From Enterovibrio coralii (lineage in GTDB: Bacteria > Pseudomonadota > Gammaproteobacteria > Enterobacterales > Vibrionaceae), in NCBI RefSeq assembly GCF_001559595.1, contig NZ_LNTY01000055.1:1-64000 (forward strand): 64,000 bases of DNA, read 5' to 3'. The notes under the pieces were generated by a model. The model was not told the origin of the DNA and searched no databases. It saw only the letters and a program-made list of their open reading frames with translations. This document shows positions 1 to 10,638 of this stretch, one piece after another. The stretch's first letter is position 1, and every line of letters starts with the position of its first letter. The position numbers and the translations under genes are program-made.

Positions 1-80
1 GCTCCCTTTTGGGAATCGCAGTACAGGCAATGCCTAAGCTGCTAAAAACAATAAAAAATCCAACACTGTTGGAATACAAT

Positions 81-156
81 GCGACACTAGCTCAGCTGGT
101 AGAGCGCAACCTTGCCAAGGTTGAGGTCACGAGTTCGAACCTCGTGTGTCGCTCCA
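81..156 (+). tRNA. tRNA-Gly (anticodon GCC)
   Basis: A 76-nt tRNA with acceptor stem GCGACAC/GTGTCGC, discriminator T and encoded CCA. The anticodon arm AACCTTGCCAAGGTT carries GCC, and the T arm has the GTTCGAAC core. It is identical to the copy at 338-413. In enterobacteria a run of tRNA-Gly(GCC) genes also lies beside queG, so the context is conserved. Confidence 0.97.
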
Positions 157-190
157 ATTTTACTTCCTTTAGGAAGTGCGAAACGCAAGG

Positions 191-253
191 AACCTTGCCA
201 AGGTTGAGGTCACGCCTAAGCCTTGAAGATCGGGAACCTCGTGTGTCGCTCCA
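191..253 (+). pseudogene. tRNA-Gly remnant with altered T arm
   Basis: Positions 191-214 match the anticodon and variable region of the flanking tRNA-Gly genes exactly, and 234-253 match their 3' end including CCA. The acceptor 5' strand and D arm are missing. The five bases AGTTC that begin the T loop are replaced by 19 unrelated bases (215-233). It cannot fold as a tRNA. It is probably a recombination by-product of the tandem array, and could also act as a processing spacer. Confidence 0.75.
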
Positions 254-337
254 AATTTTCTTTCGATAAGAAAGCTCGAATGGCGAACATCGCTGTTTGA
301 TTCAAGTTTACCGAAGCATTTCGGACGCTCTTTGAAT

Positions 338-413
338 GCGACACTAGCTCAGCTGGTAGAGCGCAACCTTGCCAAGGTTGAGGTCACGAGTTCGAACCTC
401 GTGTGTCGCTCCA
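338..413 (+). tRNA. tRNA-Gly (anticodon GCC)
   Basis: Second intact copy of tRNA-Gly(GCC), 76 nt, identical to 81-156: acceptor GCGACAC/GTGTCGC, anticodon GCC, encoded CCA. An 8-bp stem (CTTACAGG/CCTGTAAG, about 419-440) follows but has no T-run, so it is at best a weak 3' processing or stop signal. Confidence 0.97.
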
Positions 414-988
414 ATTTCCTTACAGGGAATCACCTGTAAGCACCAACACTTCGCAATAAACGTATCAGTTGATTTACAGGATACGGCGAGTCGTTGTCTT
501 TAATGCTGTGAAGCATTATCTCTGGGCAAGGTCTAGCCCACTACAATCAGTCAATCTTCTTTGTCGCCGTCTGCTAACTTAGCGTCAAAGCACCATTATT
601 TCGTGTTTCTCAACAGAGTTATCCACACAGGGCTACCTGTGGGTAAAGTCGTTGATTAATATTTAATGAAGTGGTTTTATCCGGTGTGTTTTGAGCGGAA
701 GTTGATCAGATCACTGCGCACGCATGTGTGTAACTTTTTCTGTAACTATATGTTTATAATGAGCTTTATTCTAGAGTTTGTTCGCTTTTCAAACTGATAT
801 CCCCAGCTTCTTCATTATCCGTGACGTGCGTCATTAACTACCCACAGCGTGTGTTTAACTTTATCGATATGCACCTGATTACGGTGTACTGAAAAGGTTT
901 TCCACATTGCGCAGCAGAACTGAATATGTGTCTTATTTTTGGAAAAATGTCTCTGGAAAATTGAGTTAGCTATCAAGGTTTGAATGGA
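414..988. other. Intergenic region, no gene, DnaA-box-like sites
   Basis: No ORF with coding character was found here. It holds a perfect 7-bp hairpin TAATGCT-GTGA-AGCATTA at 501-518. TTATCCACA at 619-627 is a perfect DnaA-box match, followed in inverted orientation by TGTGGGTAA at 638-646 (one mismatch). TTTTCCACA at 898-906 is another one-mismatch site. The stretch 650-780 is AT-rich. The flanking genes are not those expected at a Vibrio chromosomal origin. Confidence 0.5.
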
Positions 989-2143
989 TTAGGCATCTCG
1001 CGGCAATCCCTTTTTGACTATGCGGACCAATCGTTTTGTTGAGGCTGGCAGCACATCAATGGCCAGTGCTTCCTTACTTTTCAATTGTTGGGTGATAGCC
1101 CAATCAATATGCTGATCAAGCATAGCAGAGGATCCCTGCGCCGATTGTAAAAGCGCAACAATTTCTGGATCATAGGGGGCATTACCCATAGCGACAGACA
1201 GGTTCCTGCGCCACTTTTCATGGCCTATGCGACGAATGGCAGAACCTTCAGTTTCTTTTAAAAATGTGACTTCATCCCATGAGAAAAGCGTTTTGAGAGA
1301 TTGCTGGGCAAGACTCGGGCGCGCATAAAAATCCGATTCTTTTGTCAGATCAGATTCCCGGTTGAAAGGACACACCAATTGGCAGTCATCGCAGCCATAA
1401 ATGCGATTCCCCATGGGTTTACGAAACGCTTCAGGGATAGGACCGTCAAGTTCGATCGTGAGGTAAGAGATACAGCGTCTGGCATCCACAATGGTTTCGC
1501 CCACGATGGCACCTGTGGGGCATGACGTCATACAAGCAACGCACTTGCCGCATTGGTTTTCAACGGGCTGATCAACAGGAAGTGGCAAATCAATCAGCAG
1601 CTCACCAAGGAAAAACCACGAGCCCGCATTTTTATCTAGCAGCAGAGAATGTTTGCCTGTCCAGCCAAGTCCGGCTTTTTCAGCCAGTGGACGTTCCAAT
1701 ACGGGCGCAGAGTCAACGAAAGGGCGGTAGCCAAACTTGCCGACTTCTTCTTCAATACGCTCCCCTAATTTTTTCAGGCGATTACGCACCAACTTATGAT
1801 AGTCGCGTCCCAGCGCATAACGACTGATGTAAGCGATGTCTGGGTTACCGAGCGTTTTGGCAAAACCTGCGTGCGGTGGTAAATAATCCATACGCGCACT
1901 GATCACACGAACGGTGCCTTCGACTAACTCTTGTGGCCTTGCACGCATCATCCCGTGGCGTGCCATCCAATCCATATCGCCATGATATCCCTCATCAAGC
2001 CAACGCTGTAAAAGGGCTTCATGCTGACGGAGATCAACATCAGCAATACCAATATGCTGAAAACCTAGTTCATGCCCCCACTGCCTGATATTTTCAACAA
2101 GGTGGTTTAGGTTGAACGACGATGTGGATCGAGAGTCGGACAT
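989..2143 (-). CDS. queG: Epoxyqueuosine reductase QueG
   Basis: Cytoplasmic cobalamin- and iron-sulfur-dependent enzyme that reduces epoxyqueuosine to queuosine at the wobble base of tRNA Asp, Asn, His and Tyr. The 384-residue product contains two ferredoxin-like clusters, CGKCVACMTSCPTGAI and CDDCQLVCPFN, each giving CxxCxxxCP ligands to a [4Fe-4S] centre. I chose the ATG at 2143 (MSDSRSTSSFN) because the family is about 370-390 residues; an open frame extends upstream to 2383 but is antisense to nnr and unlike the family. It is divergent from nnr with only 23 bp between start codons, so the two promoters must overlap coding sequence. Confidence 0.93.
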   Translation of the reverse strand: MSDSRSTSSFNLNHLVENIRQWGHELGFQHIGIADVDLRQHEALLQRWLDEGYHGDMDWMARHGMMRARPQELVEGTVRVISARMDYLPPHAGFAKTLGNPDIAYISRYALGRDYHKLVRNRLKKLGERIEEEVGKFGYRPFVDSAPVLERPLAEKAGLGWTGKHSLLLDKNAGSWFFLGELLIDLPLPVDQPVENQCGKCVACMTSCPTGAIVGETIVDARRCISYLTIELDGPIPEAFRKPMGNRIYGCDDCQLVCPFNRESDLTKESDFYARPSLAQQSLKTLFSWDEVTFLKETEGSAIRRIGHEKWRRNLSVAMGNAPYDPEIVALLQSAQGSSAMLDQHIDWAITQQLKSKEALAIDVLPASTKRLVRIVKKGLPRDA

Positions 2144-2166
2144 AAGATCAGAATGGAAAGCTGAAG

Positions 2167-3659
2167 ATGACGGCAAGTTTACCATACTCACTCTACCGAA
2201 CGGATCAGGTTCGAGACGGAGAGCGCAAGATCGCAGCAGATCTTGGCGTGGAAATGTACACCTTGATGGATCGAGCGGGACAAGCCGCCTTTCAGACTCT
2301 ACAAGAACGTTGGCCTGAGGCGAAAACGATCCTGATTGCATGTGGTGGCGGAAACAATGGTGGCGATGGCTACGTGGTCGCAAAGTTAGCCATTGAAGCG
2401 GGCTTTAACGTGCAGGTGTGGGCCGCAGTGGATCCTTCTTTGCTGCAAGGCGATGCCGAACTGGCATTCAAAGCGTTTGTAGCCGCGGGCGGAAAGGCAG
2501 AGCGAGGATCGTTTCCCGATATAGCGTGTGATCTTCTCGTCGATGCGCTTCTCGGCACGGGATTGAATCGACCTGTCTCCCCTGACTATGCTGAAGCGAT
2601 TACCGCGATAAATCAGTGTCCTTGTCCTGTGCTTTCCATTGATGTCCCGAGTGGCTTGGATGCCAATAAAGGCGTGGTGCTCGGCAAGGCGGTGCGCGCC
2701 ACGGCGACCATCACCTTCGTTGCCCTCAAACAGGGCATGTTTACTGGCGTCGCCAGAGATTATTGTGGTGATATCGTCTTTGATGGATTGGGTATCTTTG
2801 CAGCTTTTGAAGCAAACATCGCGCCTTCTGCCACGCTCCTTCTTGCAGACAATGTTCAACACCTAGAGCCTCAGCGAAAACGCAGCGCACATAAAGGCCA
2901 GCTCGGTCGCTTGATTTGCATCGGCGGTCAAAAAGGCATGGGCGGTGCCATCATTTTGTGTGGCCAAGCCGCCCTTCGCACTGGTGCCGGTTTGGTCTCT
3001 TTGCTGACAGCAGAAGTGAACATGCCCGCGATACTGGCTCGCCAACCGGAGTTGATGACCATGTTTTGGCGGGAGAGACAAGGCGGAGAAATACTCGAAC
3101 ATACTCTGTCTTGGGGTGACGTTATCGCGATTGGTCCAGGTCTAGGATTGTCGAGCTGGTCGCGTCATCTGTTCGATGGGGCATTGGCGATGAACGTGCC
3201 AATGGTGCTCGATGCCGATGCATTAAACCTGCTTGCGCAGTATCCGTGTCGCTACGGAAATTGGGTGCTCACACCACACCCGGGAGAAGCAGCTCGGCTA
3301 TTGAGTAAAGCGTAAGAGAAATTGAACGGGATCGGTTTTCTGCCGTCAAAGAGTTACATAACGTTTACGGTGGTGTTGTGGTGCTTAAAGGTGCAGGCAC
3401 AATCGTTTATGATGGCACCACTTTTTCGGTCGTGAACGCAGGCAACCCCGCGATGGCGTCCGGAGGCATGGGAGATGTGCTGACTGGCTGCATTGCCGCG
3501 CTCATCGCCCAAACAAAAGATATAAGCAGATCAGCGGTTTATGGCGCGTACTTACATAGCCATGCCGCTGATGTCGTTGCACAGCAAGGGGAGCGAGGTT
3601 TACTCGCGGGTGATTTACTGCCGTTGCTGGGAAAAAAGATAAATCAAATGCCGACTTGA
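2167..3659 (+). CDS. nnr: Bifunctional NAD(P)H-hydrate epimerase / ADP-dependent dehydratase (apparent frameshift)
   Basis: Repairs hydrated NAD(P)H: the N-terminal YjeF domain epimerizes NAD(P)HX and the C-terminal ribokinase-like domain dehydrates S-NAD(P)HX using ADP. The N-terminal half shows GGGNNGGDGYV and the SIDVPSGLDA motif; the C-terminal half shows GPGLG, DADALN and the AGNPAMASGGMGDVLTG nucleotide-binding loop. The frame stops at 3315, but the missing segment continues in another frame from about 3309 (SVREIERDRFSAVKELHNVYGG). One extra A in the AAA at 3307-3309 would give a 497-residue protein of normal length. It is followed closely by tsaE, as in many gammaproteobacteria. Confidence 0.9.
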
Positions 3660-3686
3660 TGGAAGGTCCCATCAGGCGAAAAAGCA

Positions 3687-4163
3687 GTGAGAAACATGAC
3701 CAAGATTTTTAATACTGCGCTTGCAGATGAGCAGGCGACTGTCGCTTTTGGCGCGGCCATCGCCGCGGCATGTAACCAACAAACAACCATGTACCTTCAC
3801 GGTGACTTGGGCGCAGGTAAAACCACCTTCTCTCGCGGTTTTATCCAATCTCTGGGTCACGCGGGAAATGTAAAAAGCCCAACGTATACCTTGGTAGAGC
3901 CTTACCAACTGGCAGACTGGCAAGTTTATCACTTCGACCTTTACCGTCTTGCCGATCCTGAAGAGCTCGAGTTTATGGGGATCCGTGACTACTTCACACC
4001 TGACGCATTATGTCTGGTCGAATGGCCAGAAAAAGGCCAGGGTTTGTTGCCTGAGCCGGATCTTGATATCACACTGAAATATAACGGTGAAACACGCACT
4101 GTGCAGGTAGTGGCGAACACATCTGCCGGGGAAGCGTTGCTAGATAAACTGGAGTGGAACTGA
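3687..4163 (+). CDS. tsaE: tRNA t6A biosynthesis ATPase TsaE
   Basis: P-loop ATPase that works with TsaB and TsaD to form N6-threonylcarbamoyladenosine at position 37 of ANN-decoding tRNAs; normally essential. The 158-residue product has the Walker A motif GDLGAGKTT and family blocks [17 protein letters not shown] and LVEWPEKG. The start is GTG at 3687 with AGGCGA eight bases upstream; ATG at 3696 (MTKIFN) is an equally possible start. It lies 27 bp after nnr and 4 bp before amiB, suggesting one transcript nnr-tsaE-amiB-mutL-miaA. Confidence 0.93.
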   Translation: MRNMTKIFNTALADEQATVAFGAAIAAACNQQTTMYLHGDLGAGKTTFSRGFIQSLGHAGNVKSPTYTLVEPYQLADWQVYHFDLYRLADPEELEFMGIRDYFTPDALCLVEWPEKGQGLLPEPDLDITLKYNGETRTVQVVANTSAGEALLDKLEWN

Positions 4164-4167
4164 CGAT

Positions 4168-5880
4168 ATGCTTTGGCGGGGCGCGCTGGCAGGAGTATTG
4201 TGTTGGGTAGGGTCGATGTCCCTTGCGTGGGCGAACGCATTGGAAAACGTTCGAGTCTGGCCTGCACCGGATGAAACACGAGTTGTGATGGACATGGCCG
4301 ATGTGCCTGCCTATTCCTTCTTCACACTGACCAAACCTAATCGCCTGGTGGTGGATCTCAAAGACACGTCTTTGGGGATGAAACTGCCGCATGCGGTCTC
4401 TGGCAGTAAAATCCTGACCAAGATCCGCAAAAGCAGTCCGCCAGAAAAAGGCACTTACCGTCTGGTTTTTGAACTCAAAGACAAAAGCTTGCCGCGTATT
4501 TTCACGCTGGCACCGGGTGGCGAATACGGTCACCGTCTGGTGATTGACTTGCCGCATGGCAAAGCTGCAACGCCACCTCCTGTGGCGAAAAAGCCAACGC
4601 CGACTGAAACGCAGGCCGCCCTGCCATTTGGTACCGATGACATCATCGTTGCCATTGACCCTGGCCACGGCGGTAACGATCCAGGCGCTATCGGTCCTCG
4701 CAGAAAATACGAAAAACACGTCACGCTTTCTATCGCTCGACGTGTCGCTGCGAAAATCAATGCTGTGCCGGGGATGAAAGCAGTACTCACGCGAAATGGC
4801 GACTATTTCGTTGACCTTAACAAGCGCTCAGAGATTGCCCGCAGGCAAGGTGCGCACCTGTTGGTGTCCATCCATGCAGATGGTTTTCATAAACCGCAAC
4901 CAAACGGCGCATCGGTGTGGGTCCTGTCGCGTAAGCGTGCGAACAGTGAAATCGGTCGTTGGATTGAGAAGCACGAAGAGCAGTCAAACCTGTTGGGCGG
5001 TGGTGCGCTGCTTGATGACAACCAAGACGAATACTTAAGCCGAGCGGTACTGGACTTGCAGTTCAGTAACTCGCAAAAAGAAGGCTATGACGTGGCAGTG
5101 CGCGTTTTGAAAGAAATGGGCAAGGTCACCAAGCTACACAAAGCGAACCCTGAGCACGCAAGTCTTGCCGTACTGAAATCGCCAGACATTCCATCGCTCT
5201 TGGTAGAAGCAGGGTTTATCACGAACCCGCAAGAAGAGAAGCTGCTGTTGAGCGCGAGTCACCAGCAGAAAATCGCGAATGCTGTGTACAAAGGTGTCTT
5301 GGGTTACTTCGAAGAATTCCCGCCAGATGGCACCTTGATGGCTGCAAGAAAGAACGGCATCAAACACAAAGTGACCTCGGGTCAGTCGCTGTCGGTGATT
5401 GCGAGCAAATACGGCAGTTCAGTGTCTGCAATCAAAGCGGCGAACGGATTGAAATCAAACTCGCTTCGCATTGGTCAGGTGCTGACCGTGCCAAACGTGA
5501 ACCTTGATGCCTTGTCGAGTTCATCTCGCTCAAAACCATCCAGCAGCAAGGCGATTTCGTCCGTATCAACGGCGACAACCTCCGCGGTACACACGGTTAA
5601 ACGTGGTGAGTTCCTTGGCAAGATTGCCGCGAAATACGATGTGTCAGTAGCAAGTATTCGCAGTGCCAACAAGTTGCGTTCGGATGAATTGGCGATCGGG
5701 CAGAAGCTCAAAATCGTTGGCATTAAGCCGAAAGACAAAAAGCACAAAGTGAAACGTGGCGAGTATCTGGGTAAGATTGCATCAAATTACGGCGTTTCCG
5801 TCGACAGCATCCGACAAGCCAACAAGCTGCGTTCGGATGAGTTGGCGATTGGCCAGACCTTGATCATCCCCGGGAGTTAG
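4168..5880 (+). CDS. amiB: N-acetylmuramoyl-L-alanine amidase AmiB
   Basis: Periplasmic zinc amidase that cleaves septal peptidoglycan during cell separation, normally activated by EnvC. The 570-residue product has a signal peptide (about 1-24, ending SLAWANA), an AMIN domain (about 25-125) for septal targeting, and an Amidase_3 domain (about 155-385) with IDPGHGG, SIHAD and LVEAGFITN carrying the zinc and catalytic residues. Three C-terminal LysM repeats begin near residues 400, 474 and 525 ([27 protein letters not shown]); the last two are nearly identical. E. coli AmiB lacks LysM repeats, but they are common in Vibrio-type AmiB. Two bases separate it from mutL. Confidence 0.96.
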   Translation: MLWRGALAGVLCWVGSMSLAWANALENVRVWPAPDETRVVMDMADVPAYSFFTLTKPNRLVVDLKDTSLGMKLPHAVSGSKILTKIRKSSPPEKGTYRLVFELKDKSLPRIFTLAPGGEYGHRLVIDLPHGKAATPPPVAKKPTPTETQAALPFGTDDIIVAIDPGHGGNDPGAIGPRRKYEKHVTLSIARRVAAKINAVPGMKAVLTRNGDYFVDLNKRSEIARRQGAHLLVSIHADGFHKPQPNGASVWVLSRKRANSEIGRWIEKHEEQSNLLGGGALLDDNQDEYLSRAVLDLQFSNSQKEGYDVAVRVLKEMGKVTKLHKANPEHASLAVLKSPDIPSLLVEAGFITNPQEEKLLLSASHQQKIANAVYKGVLGYFEEFPPDGTLMAARKNGIKHKVTSGQSLSVIASKYGSSVSAIKAANGLKSNSLRIGQVLTVPNVNLDALSSSSRSKPSSSKAISSVSTATTSAVHTVKRGEFLGKIAAKYDVSVASIRSANKLRSDELAIGQKLKIVGIKPKDKKHKVKRGEYLGKIASNYGVSVDSIRQANKLRSDELAIGQTLIIPGS

Positions 5881-5882
5881 TC

Positions 5883-7987
5883 ATGGCAATTCAGATATTA
5901 CCTGCGCGTCTGGCCAACCAGATAGCGGCAGGCGAAGTGGTTGAACGCCCTGCCTCGGTGGTAAAAGAGCTGGTAGAAAACAGCATCGATGCGGGCGCAA
6001 CCCGCATCGATGTCGACATCGAAAAAGGCGGCAGTAAACTTATTCGCATTCGCGATAACGGCTCCGGTATTCCTAAAGAGGAGCTGGAGCTAGCATTAAG
6101 CCGCCACGCCACGTCCAAAATCTCCTGTCTTGACGATCTTGAAGCCATCATGAGCCTCGGCTTTCGCGGGGAAGCATTGGCGAGTATCAGTTCGGTTTCC
6201 CGTTTAACCATGACCTCACGTACTGTGGCGCAGGCCGAAGCTGGTCTGCGTATGCGGAAGGTCGTGATATGGCGGTGCAAGTCAAACCCGCTGCACACCC
6301 TGTTGGCACAACGGTTGAAGTGGTGGATTTATTCTTTAATACACCCGCCCGTCGCAAGTTTCTTCGCACAGACAAAACAGAATTTGGCCACATTGATGAG
6401 CTGTTAAAGCGCATTGCGCTGAGCCGATTCGACGTTGCCATTACGCTTCGTCATAACGGCACTGTGGTGCGCCAATATCGCGCTGCGTCCAATGCGGTGC
6501 AAAAAGAACGTCGATTGGCGGCCATTTGCGGCAACCAGTTTGTAAAAACGGCCGTAGAGGTGAGCCTTGAACACCAAGGTTTGACGCTACACGGCTGGAT
6601 TTGTACGCCGGAAGGTGCTCGCGCGCAAAACGATATTCAGCATTGTTTTGTCAATCAGCGCATGATGAAAGACAAACTCATCAACCATGCCATTCGCCAA
6701 GGCTACGAGGCGTCGCTGCGCCCTGATCAGTTTGCGGCCTACGTGCTTTATATAGACATTGACCCGCACCAAGTGGATGTTAACGTTCATCCAGCCAAGC
6801 ATGAAGTGCGTTTCCATCAAGCCCGTCTCGTTCACGACTTTATCTATCAGGCCGTTGCTGATGCACTGATGCAAGTGATGGCGGAGCAACAAGCCGAGCT
6901 GGCAGGTATGGCGTCGGAAGACGCGCAGCAGCCAGAGAAGCAAGACGCGTCTGACTACACGTCTTCAAACGAAGGGTATGAAGAGGCAAACTATACCGCT
7001 TCGCATCATGTGGCTGAAGTGGCAGAGGCGTCATACTCTGCGACAAACCAAGAAGCAGTTTGGCGTCCACAAACGCCGTCATCTGCGACTCGCGGCGCGG
7101 CAAGCTACAGCACAAGTGAGCGTTCAAGCTATGGTGCGAACAGCGACAGCTATGCGGGCCGTGATAGCTATGCGGGCAGTGGTGCTTCACAAGGGTATTC
7201 GTCAGGCGGTCAATCATCAGGAAACCGCGCGTCAGGCAGTCACTCTTCCCCTCGTCAGGAACGCTTTGGTGAAAGTGCGCCGTCCAAGCACGAGCAGCGC
7301 GTTTACCGGGAACTGATGACAACGCCCGTTGTGCCGCATGAGGCGGCGGAACAGACAGCGCCAAAAGAGACAACCCCAGCGTCCGACGGCTTTGCGCCTG
7401 TTTCTGTGGGGCATGCTGACAAAGGATTGGGCAAGGCACTGACCATCATGTCCTCCAAATACCTGCTGCTCCAGCGTCAGGATGGGTTGGCACTGCTGGA
7501 TCTGGATGCGGCAACTGAGCTCAATATGCTCGGGCAGTTTCGCGCGGGGGAGCAAGAGGGACTGAAAGCCCAGCCGCTTTTGATCCCGCAAGCGATCCCA
7601 TCATCTTCTGAAGAGATCGCGTTATTGACGAAATGTGATGGCTTACTGGCACAGTTTGGTATCATAATTCGCCAAAAATCCACCAATCAAATCATGGTGA
7701 TGGCAGTGTGTCAGGCGTTTCGCCGACACAATCTGCAGCAGTTTGTACCGGCATTGTTGGCGCAGCTAAAGCAGTTGGACGAGCAAGAGATGTTGTCGAG
7801 TGGCAACCTCGCCCAGTGGTTGGCAAGCCAAGCGACGCAAAAAACAGACGCCTATGGGCTATCGCAAGCCGTTACACTGATCACGGAATTGGAAAACTGT
7901 TGGCAAGGTGAGCTGGCAGCACATTTTTCACTGTTGTTGCGTCCGGTTGACGTGGCGGCAGCAATAGAAGCTTTTAAACATGAGTAA
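5883..7987 (+). CDS. mutL: DNA mismatch repair protein MutL (apparent frameshift)
   Basis: Couples mismatch recognition by MutS to strand nicking by MutH. The GHKL ATPase motifs are present: [17 protein letters not shown] and [10 protein letters not shown]. The frame shifts at about 6242; adding one T (GAAGCTTGG) restores [15 protein letters not shown] and gives 701 residues. The C-terminal dimerization domain (about 500-701) is intact. The linker (about residues 340-470) is unusually rich in Ser, Tyr, Gly and Ala, with SYAG-type repeats. The last 8 bases overlap the start of miaA (ATGAGTAA), indicating translational coupling. Confidence 0.93.
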
Positions 7988-8906
7988 CGCATTGCCGAAG
8001 GCAATCTTCCTGATGGGGCCGACCGCATCAGGCAAAACAGATTTAGCAATCGCACTGAGAAAGCAGTTTCCAGTGGAGATCATCAGTGTCGACAGTGCGC
8101 TGATCTACAAAGGTATGGACATAGGTACGGCCAAACCAACGGCAGAAGAGTTGGCATTGGCACCGCACCGCCTGATCGACATTAAAGATCCGTCAGAGGC
8201 CTATTCCGCCGCAGATTTTCGTGCGGACGCCCTGCGAGAAATGGAAGAGATTGTCGCAAAAGGGAGAATTCCTCTTTTGGTTGGTGGTACCATGCTTTAT
8301 TTCAAAGCATTGTTGGAAGGATTATCTCCTTTACCATCAGCGGATCCGGTGATCCGAGCTAAAATTGAGCAAGAGGCTAAAGAACAGGGTTGGCAAGCCT
8401 TACACGACGAGCTTTGCCGTATTGACCCTGTCGCAGGCGCGAGGATCCATCCAAATGATCCGCAACGCCTGTCTAGAGCGCTGGAAGTTTTTCGTATTTC
8501 GGGTAAAACTCTGACTGAGTTGACCGAAACCAAGGGTGAACCGTTGCCATATGAGGTTCACCAATTTGCAATAGCCCCTAAGGAAAGGGGAGAACTGCAT
8601 CGCCGAATTGAGCTGCGTTTCGACAAGATGATCGAAGCCGGTTTTGAGGAGGAGGTTCGTGCGCTTTACGATCGAGGTGATCTCAACCCTGACATGCCTT
8701 CGATCCGATGCGTGGGATACCGACAGATGTGGGACCATTTGGCGGGTAGCTGCTCACTTGAAGATGCAGTTTATCGCGGAGTTTGCGCCACTCGTCAGTT
8801 GGCCAAGCGGCAGATCACCTGGCTACGTAGCTGGGAGAATTTGACTTGGCTTGATAGCGACGACGCTCAGCTATCGTTACAAACAGTCACAAAGAGTTTG
8901 ACCTGA
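7980..8906 (+). CDS. miaA: tRNA dimethylallyltransferase MiaA
   Basis: Transfers the dimethylallyl group to A37 of tRNAs that read UNN codons, the first step towards ms2i6A. The 308-residue product starts with the P-loop [11 protein letters not shown], followed by the substrate motif [16 protein letters not shown] and the conserved GGTMLYF, CVGYRQ and [13 protein letters not shown] segments. The ATG overlaps the mutL stop. Hfq begins 96 bp downstream; in enterobacteria promoters for hfq lie in and after miaA. Confidence 0.97.
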   Translation: MSNALPKAIFLMGPTASGKTDLAIALRKQFPVEIISVDSALIYKGMDIGTAKPTAEELALAPHRLIDIKDPSEAYSAADFRADALREMEEIVAKGRIPLLVGGTMLYFKALLEGLSPLPSADPVIRAKIEQEAKEQGWQALHDELCRIDPVAGARIHPNDPQRLSRALEVFRISGKTLTELTETKGEPLPYEVHQFAIAPKERGELHRRIELRFDKMIEAGFEEEVRALYDRGDLNPDMPSIRCVGYRQMWDHLAGSCSLEDAVYRGVCATRQLAKRQITWLRSWENLTWLDSDDAQLSLQTVTKSLT

Positions 8907-8990
8907 TCGTTGTTTGAGCAGGGTATACTCGGCTGGTTGTTGGCAGCGTTGTTGAATTTTTTGTTGCTTTATACAACTACAAACCAATAA

Positions 8991-9269
<279 letters not shown>

Positions 9270-9295
9270 ACATCCTTTGGTAAGGAGTTGATTGC

Positions 9296-10585
9296 TTGTT
9301 TGACCGTTATGAAGCCGGTGAACAGGCTGTTTTAGTTCATATCAACTTCACCCAAGAAGGCGAATGGGAAGACCTCAGCGAGTTTGAAATGCTGGTGTCG
9401 TCTGCGGGGGTTACGAAGCTGCAAACTATTACTGGCAGCCGTCAAGCCCCGCATTCCAAATACTTCGTCGGTGAAGGTAAAGCCCTTGAAATCGCTGATG
9501 CAGTTCGAATGACCGGTGCCGAGATTGTCATATTCAATCACGCACTGTCTCCTGCACAGGAACGAAACCTGGAACGTCTGGTCAAATGTCGTGTACTCGA
9601 TCGTACAGGCTTGATCTTGGATATCTTTGCCCAGCGTGCGCGCACACACGAGGGTAAGCTTCAGGTTGAACTTGCACAGCTGCGTCACCTTTCTACCCGT
9701 CTTGTTCGTGGTTGGACGCACCTTGAGCGCCAAAAAGGCGGTATCGGTCTTCGTGGCCCGGGTGAAACCCAGCTTGAAACAGACCGTCGTTTACTGCGTG
9801 ATCGCGTTAAAGCGATTTTGCGTAGACTTGATAAGGTTGCAAAACAGCGAGAACAAGGCCGACGCGCTCGAAACCGCGCAGAAGTACCTACAGTATCATT
9901 GGTTGGATACACCAACGCCGGTAAATCAACACTCTTTAACCGTATCACCCAAGCGGGTGTTTATGCCGCTGACCAGCTGTTTGCGACACTGGATCCGACG
10001 CTGCGTAAAATCGATGTTGAAGACGTGGGTGATGTTATTCTGGCGGACACCGTGGGATTTATCCGCCACTTGCCACACGACTTGGTTGCTGCATTTAAAG
10101 CAACGTTGAAAGAGACACAAGAAGCACAACTGCTGCTACATGTTGTCGATGCAAGTGATGAGAGATTTCGCGAAAACATTGATGCGGTAAACGTTGTACT
10201 CGAAGAGATCGAAGCAAACGAAGTGCCTGTCTTGTTGGTCATGAACAAGATCGACAATATGGAAGATGCTCAGCCACGTATTGAACGTGACGACGAAGGC
10301 GTTCCACGTGTTGTATGGGTTTCTGCACTTGCAGATCGGGGCATAGATCTTCTTTTTGAGGCACTGACCGAGAGGCTGTCGGGGACTATGGTAAACTATC
10401 GTTTACGTATCCCACCTGCAGCTATTGGCAGAATGCACAGTAAATTCTGTCAGTTGCGTTGTATTTTGCATGAAGAATACGAGCAAGACGGACATTTGCT
10501 GATCGATGTGCGGTTACCTCAAACCGATTGGTTGAGGTTAAAAAAACGGGAAGGCAGCGAGTTAGGCGACTTTATCGTCAGCTAG
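9296..10585 (+). CDS. hflX: GTPase HflX
   Basis: Ribosome-associated GTPase that splits stalled 70S ribosomes, especially after heat stress. The 429-residue product has the N-terminal HflX domain, the glycine-rich GPGETQLETDRR segment, a helical linker, and the G domain with G1 GYTNAGKST, G3 DTVGF and G4 NKID. The start is TTG at 9296, supported by AAGGAG at 9282-9287; the following MFDRYEAGEQAVLVHI matches the family N-terminus. It lies 26 bp after hfq, in the conserved hfq-hflX-hflK-hflC order. Confidence 0.96.
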   Translation: MFDRYEAGEQAVLVHINFTQEGEWEDLSEFEMLVSSAGVTKLQTITGSRQAPHSKYFVGEGKALEIADAVRMTGAEIVIFNHALSPAQERNLERLVKCRVLDRTGLILDIFAQRARTHEGKLQVELAQLRHLSTRLVRGWTHLERQKGGIGLRGPGETQLETDRRLLRDRVKAILRRLDKVAKQREQGRRARNRAEVPTVSLVGYTNAGKSTLFNRITQAGVYAADQLFATLDPTLRKIDVEDVGDVILADTVGFIRHLPHDLVAAFKATLKETQEAQLLLHVVDASDERFRENIDAVNVVLEEIEANEVPVLLVMNKIDNMEDAQPRIERDDEGVPRVVWVSALADRGIDLLFEALTERLSGTMVNYRLRIPPAAIGRMHSKFCQLRCILHEEYEQDGHLLIDVRLPQTDWLRLKKREGSELGDFIVS

Positions 10586-10638
10586 TAGGCTGTTAAAGTA
10601 TAAAAACTATCGTCATATCATACTGATGGAGTGCTCTA

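Noticed and set aside
1-10. Possible 3' end of a further tRNA-Gly at the left edge (GCTCCC)
   Set aside because: Only six bases could match, and the encoded CCA of the other copies is not present.
414-988. Chromosome replication origin
   Set aside because: DnaA-box-like sites exist, but the adjacent genes are not mnmG, mioC, dnaA or parAB, and there is no clear 13-mer array.
3300-3320. Programmed frameshifting in nnr or the other split genes
   Set aside because: No slippery heptamer with a downstream structure is evident, and the sites differ among genes while all fit loss of one base.
4069-4719. Minus-strand open frame antisense to tsaE/amiB
   Set aside because: Both overlapped genes are well supported and conserved; no independent coding evidence.
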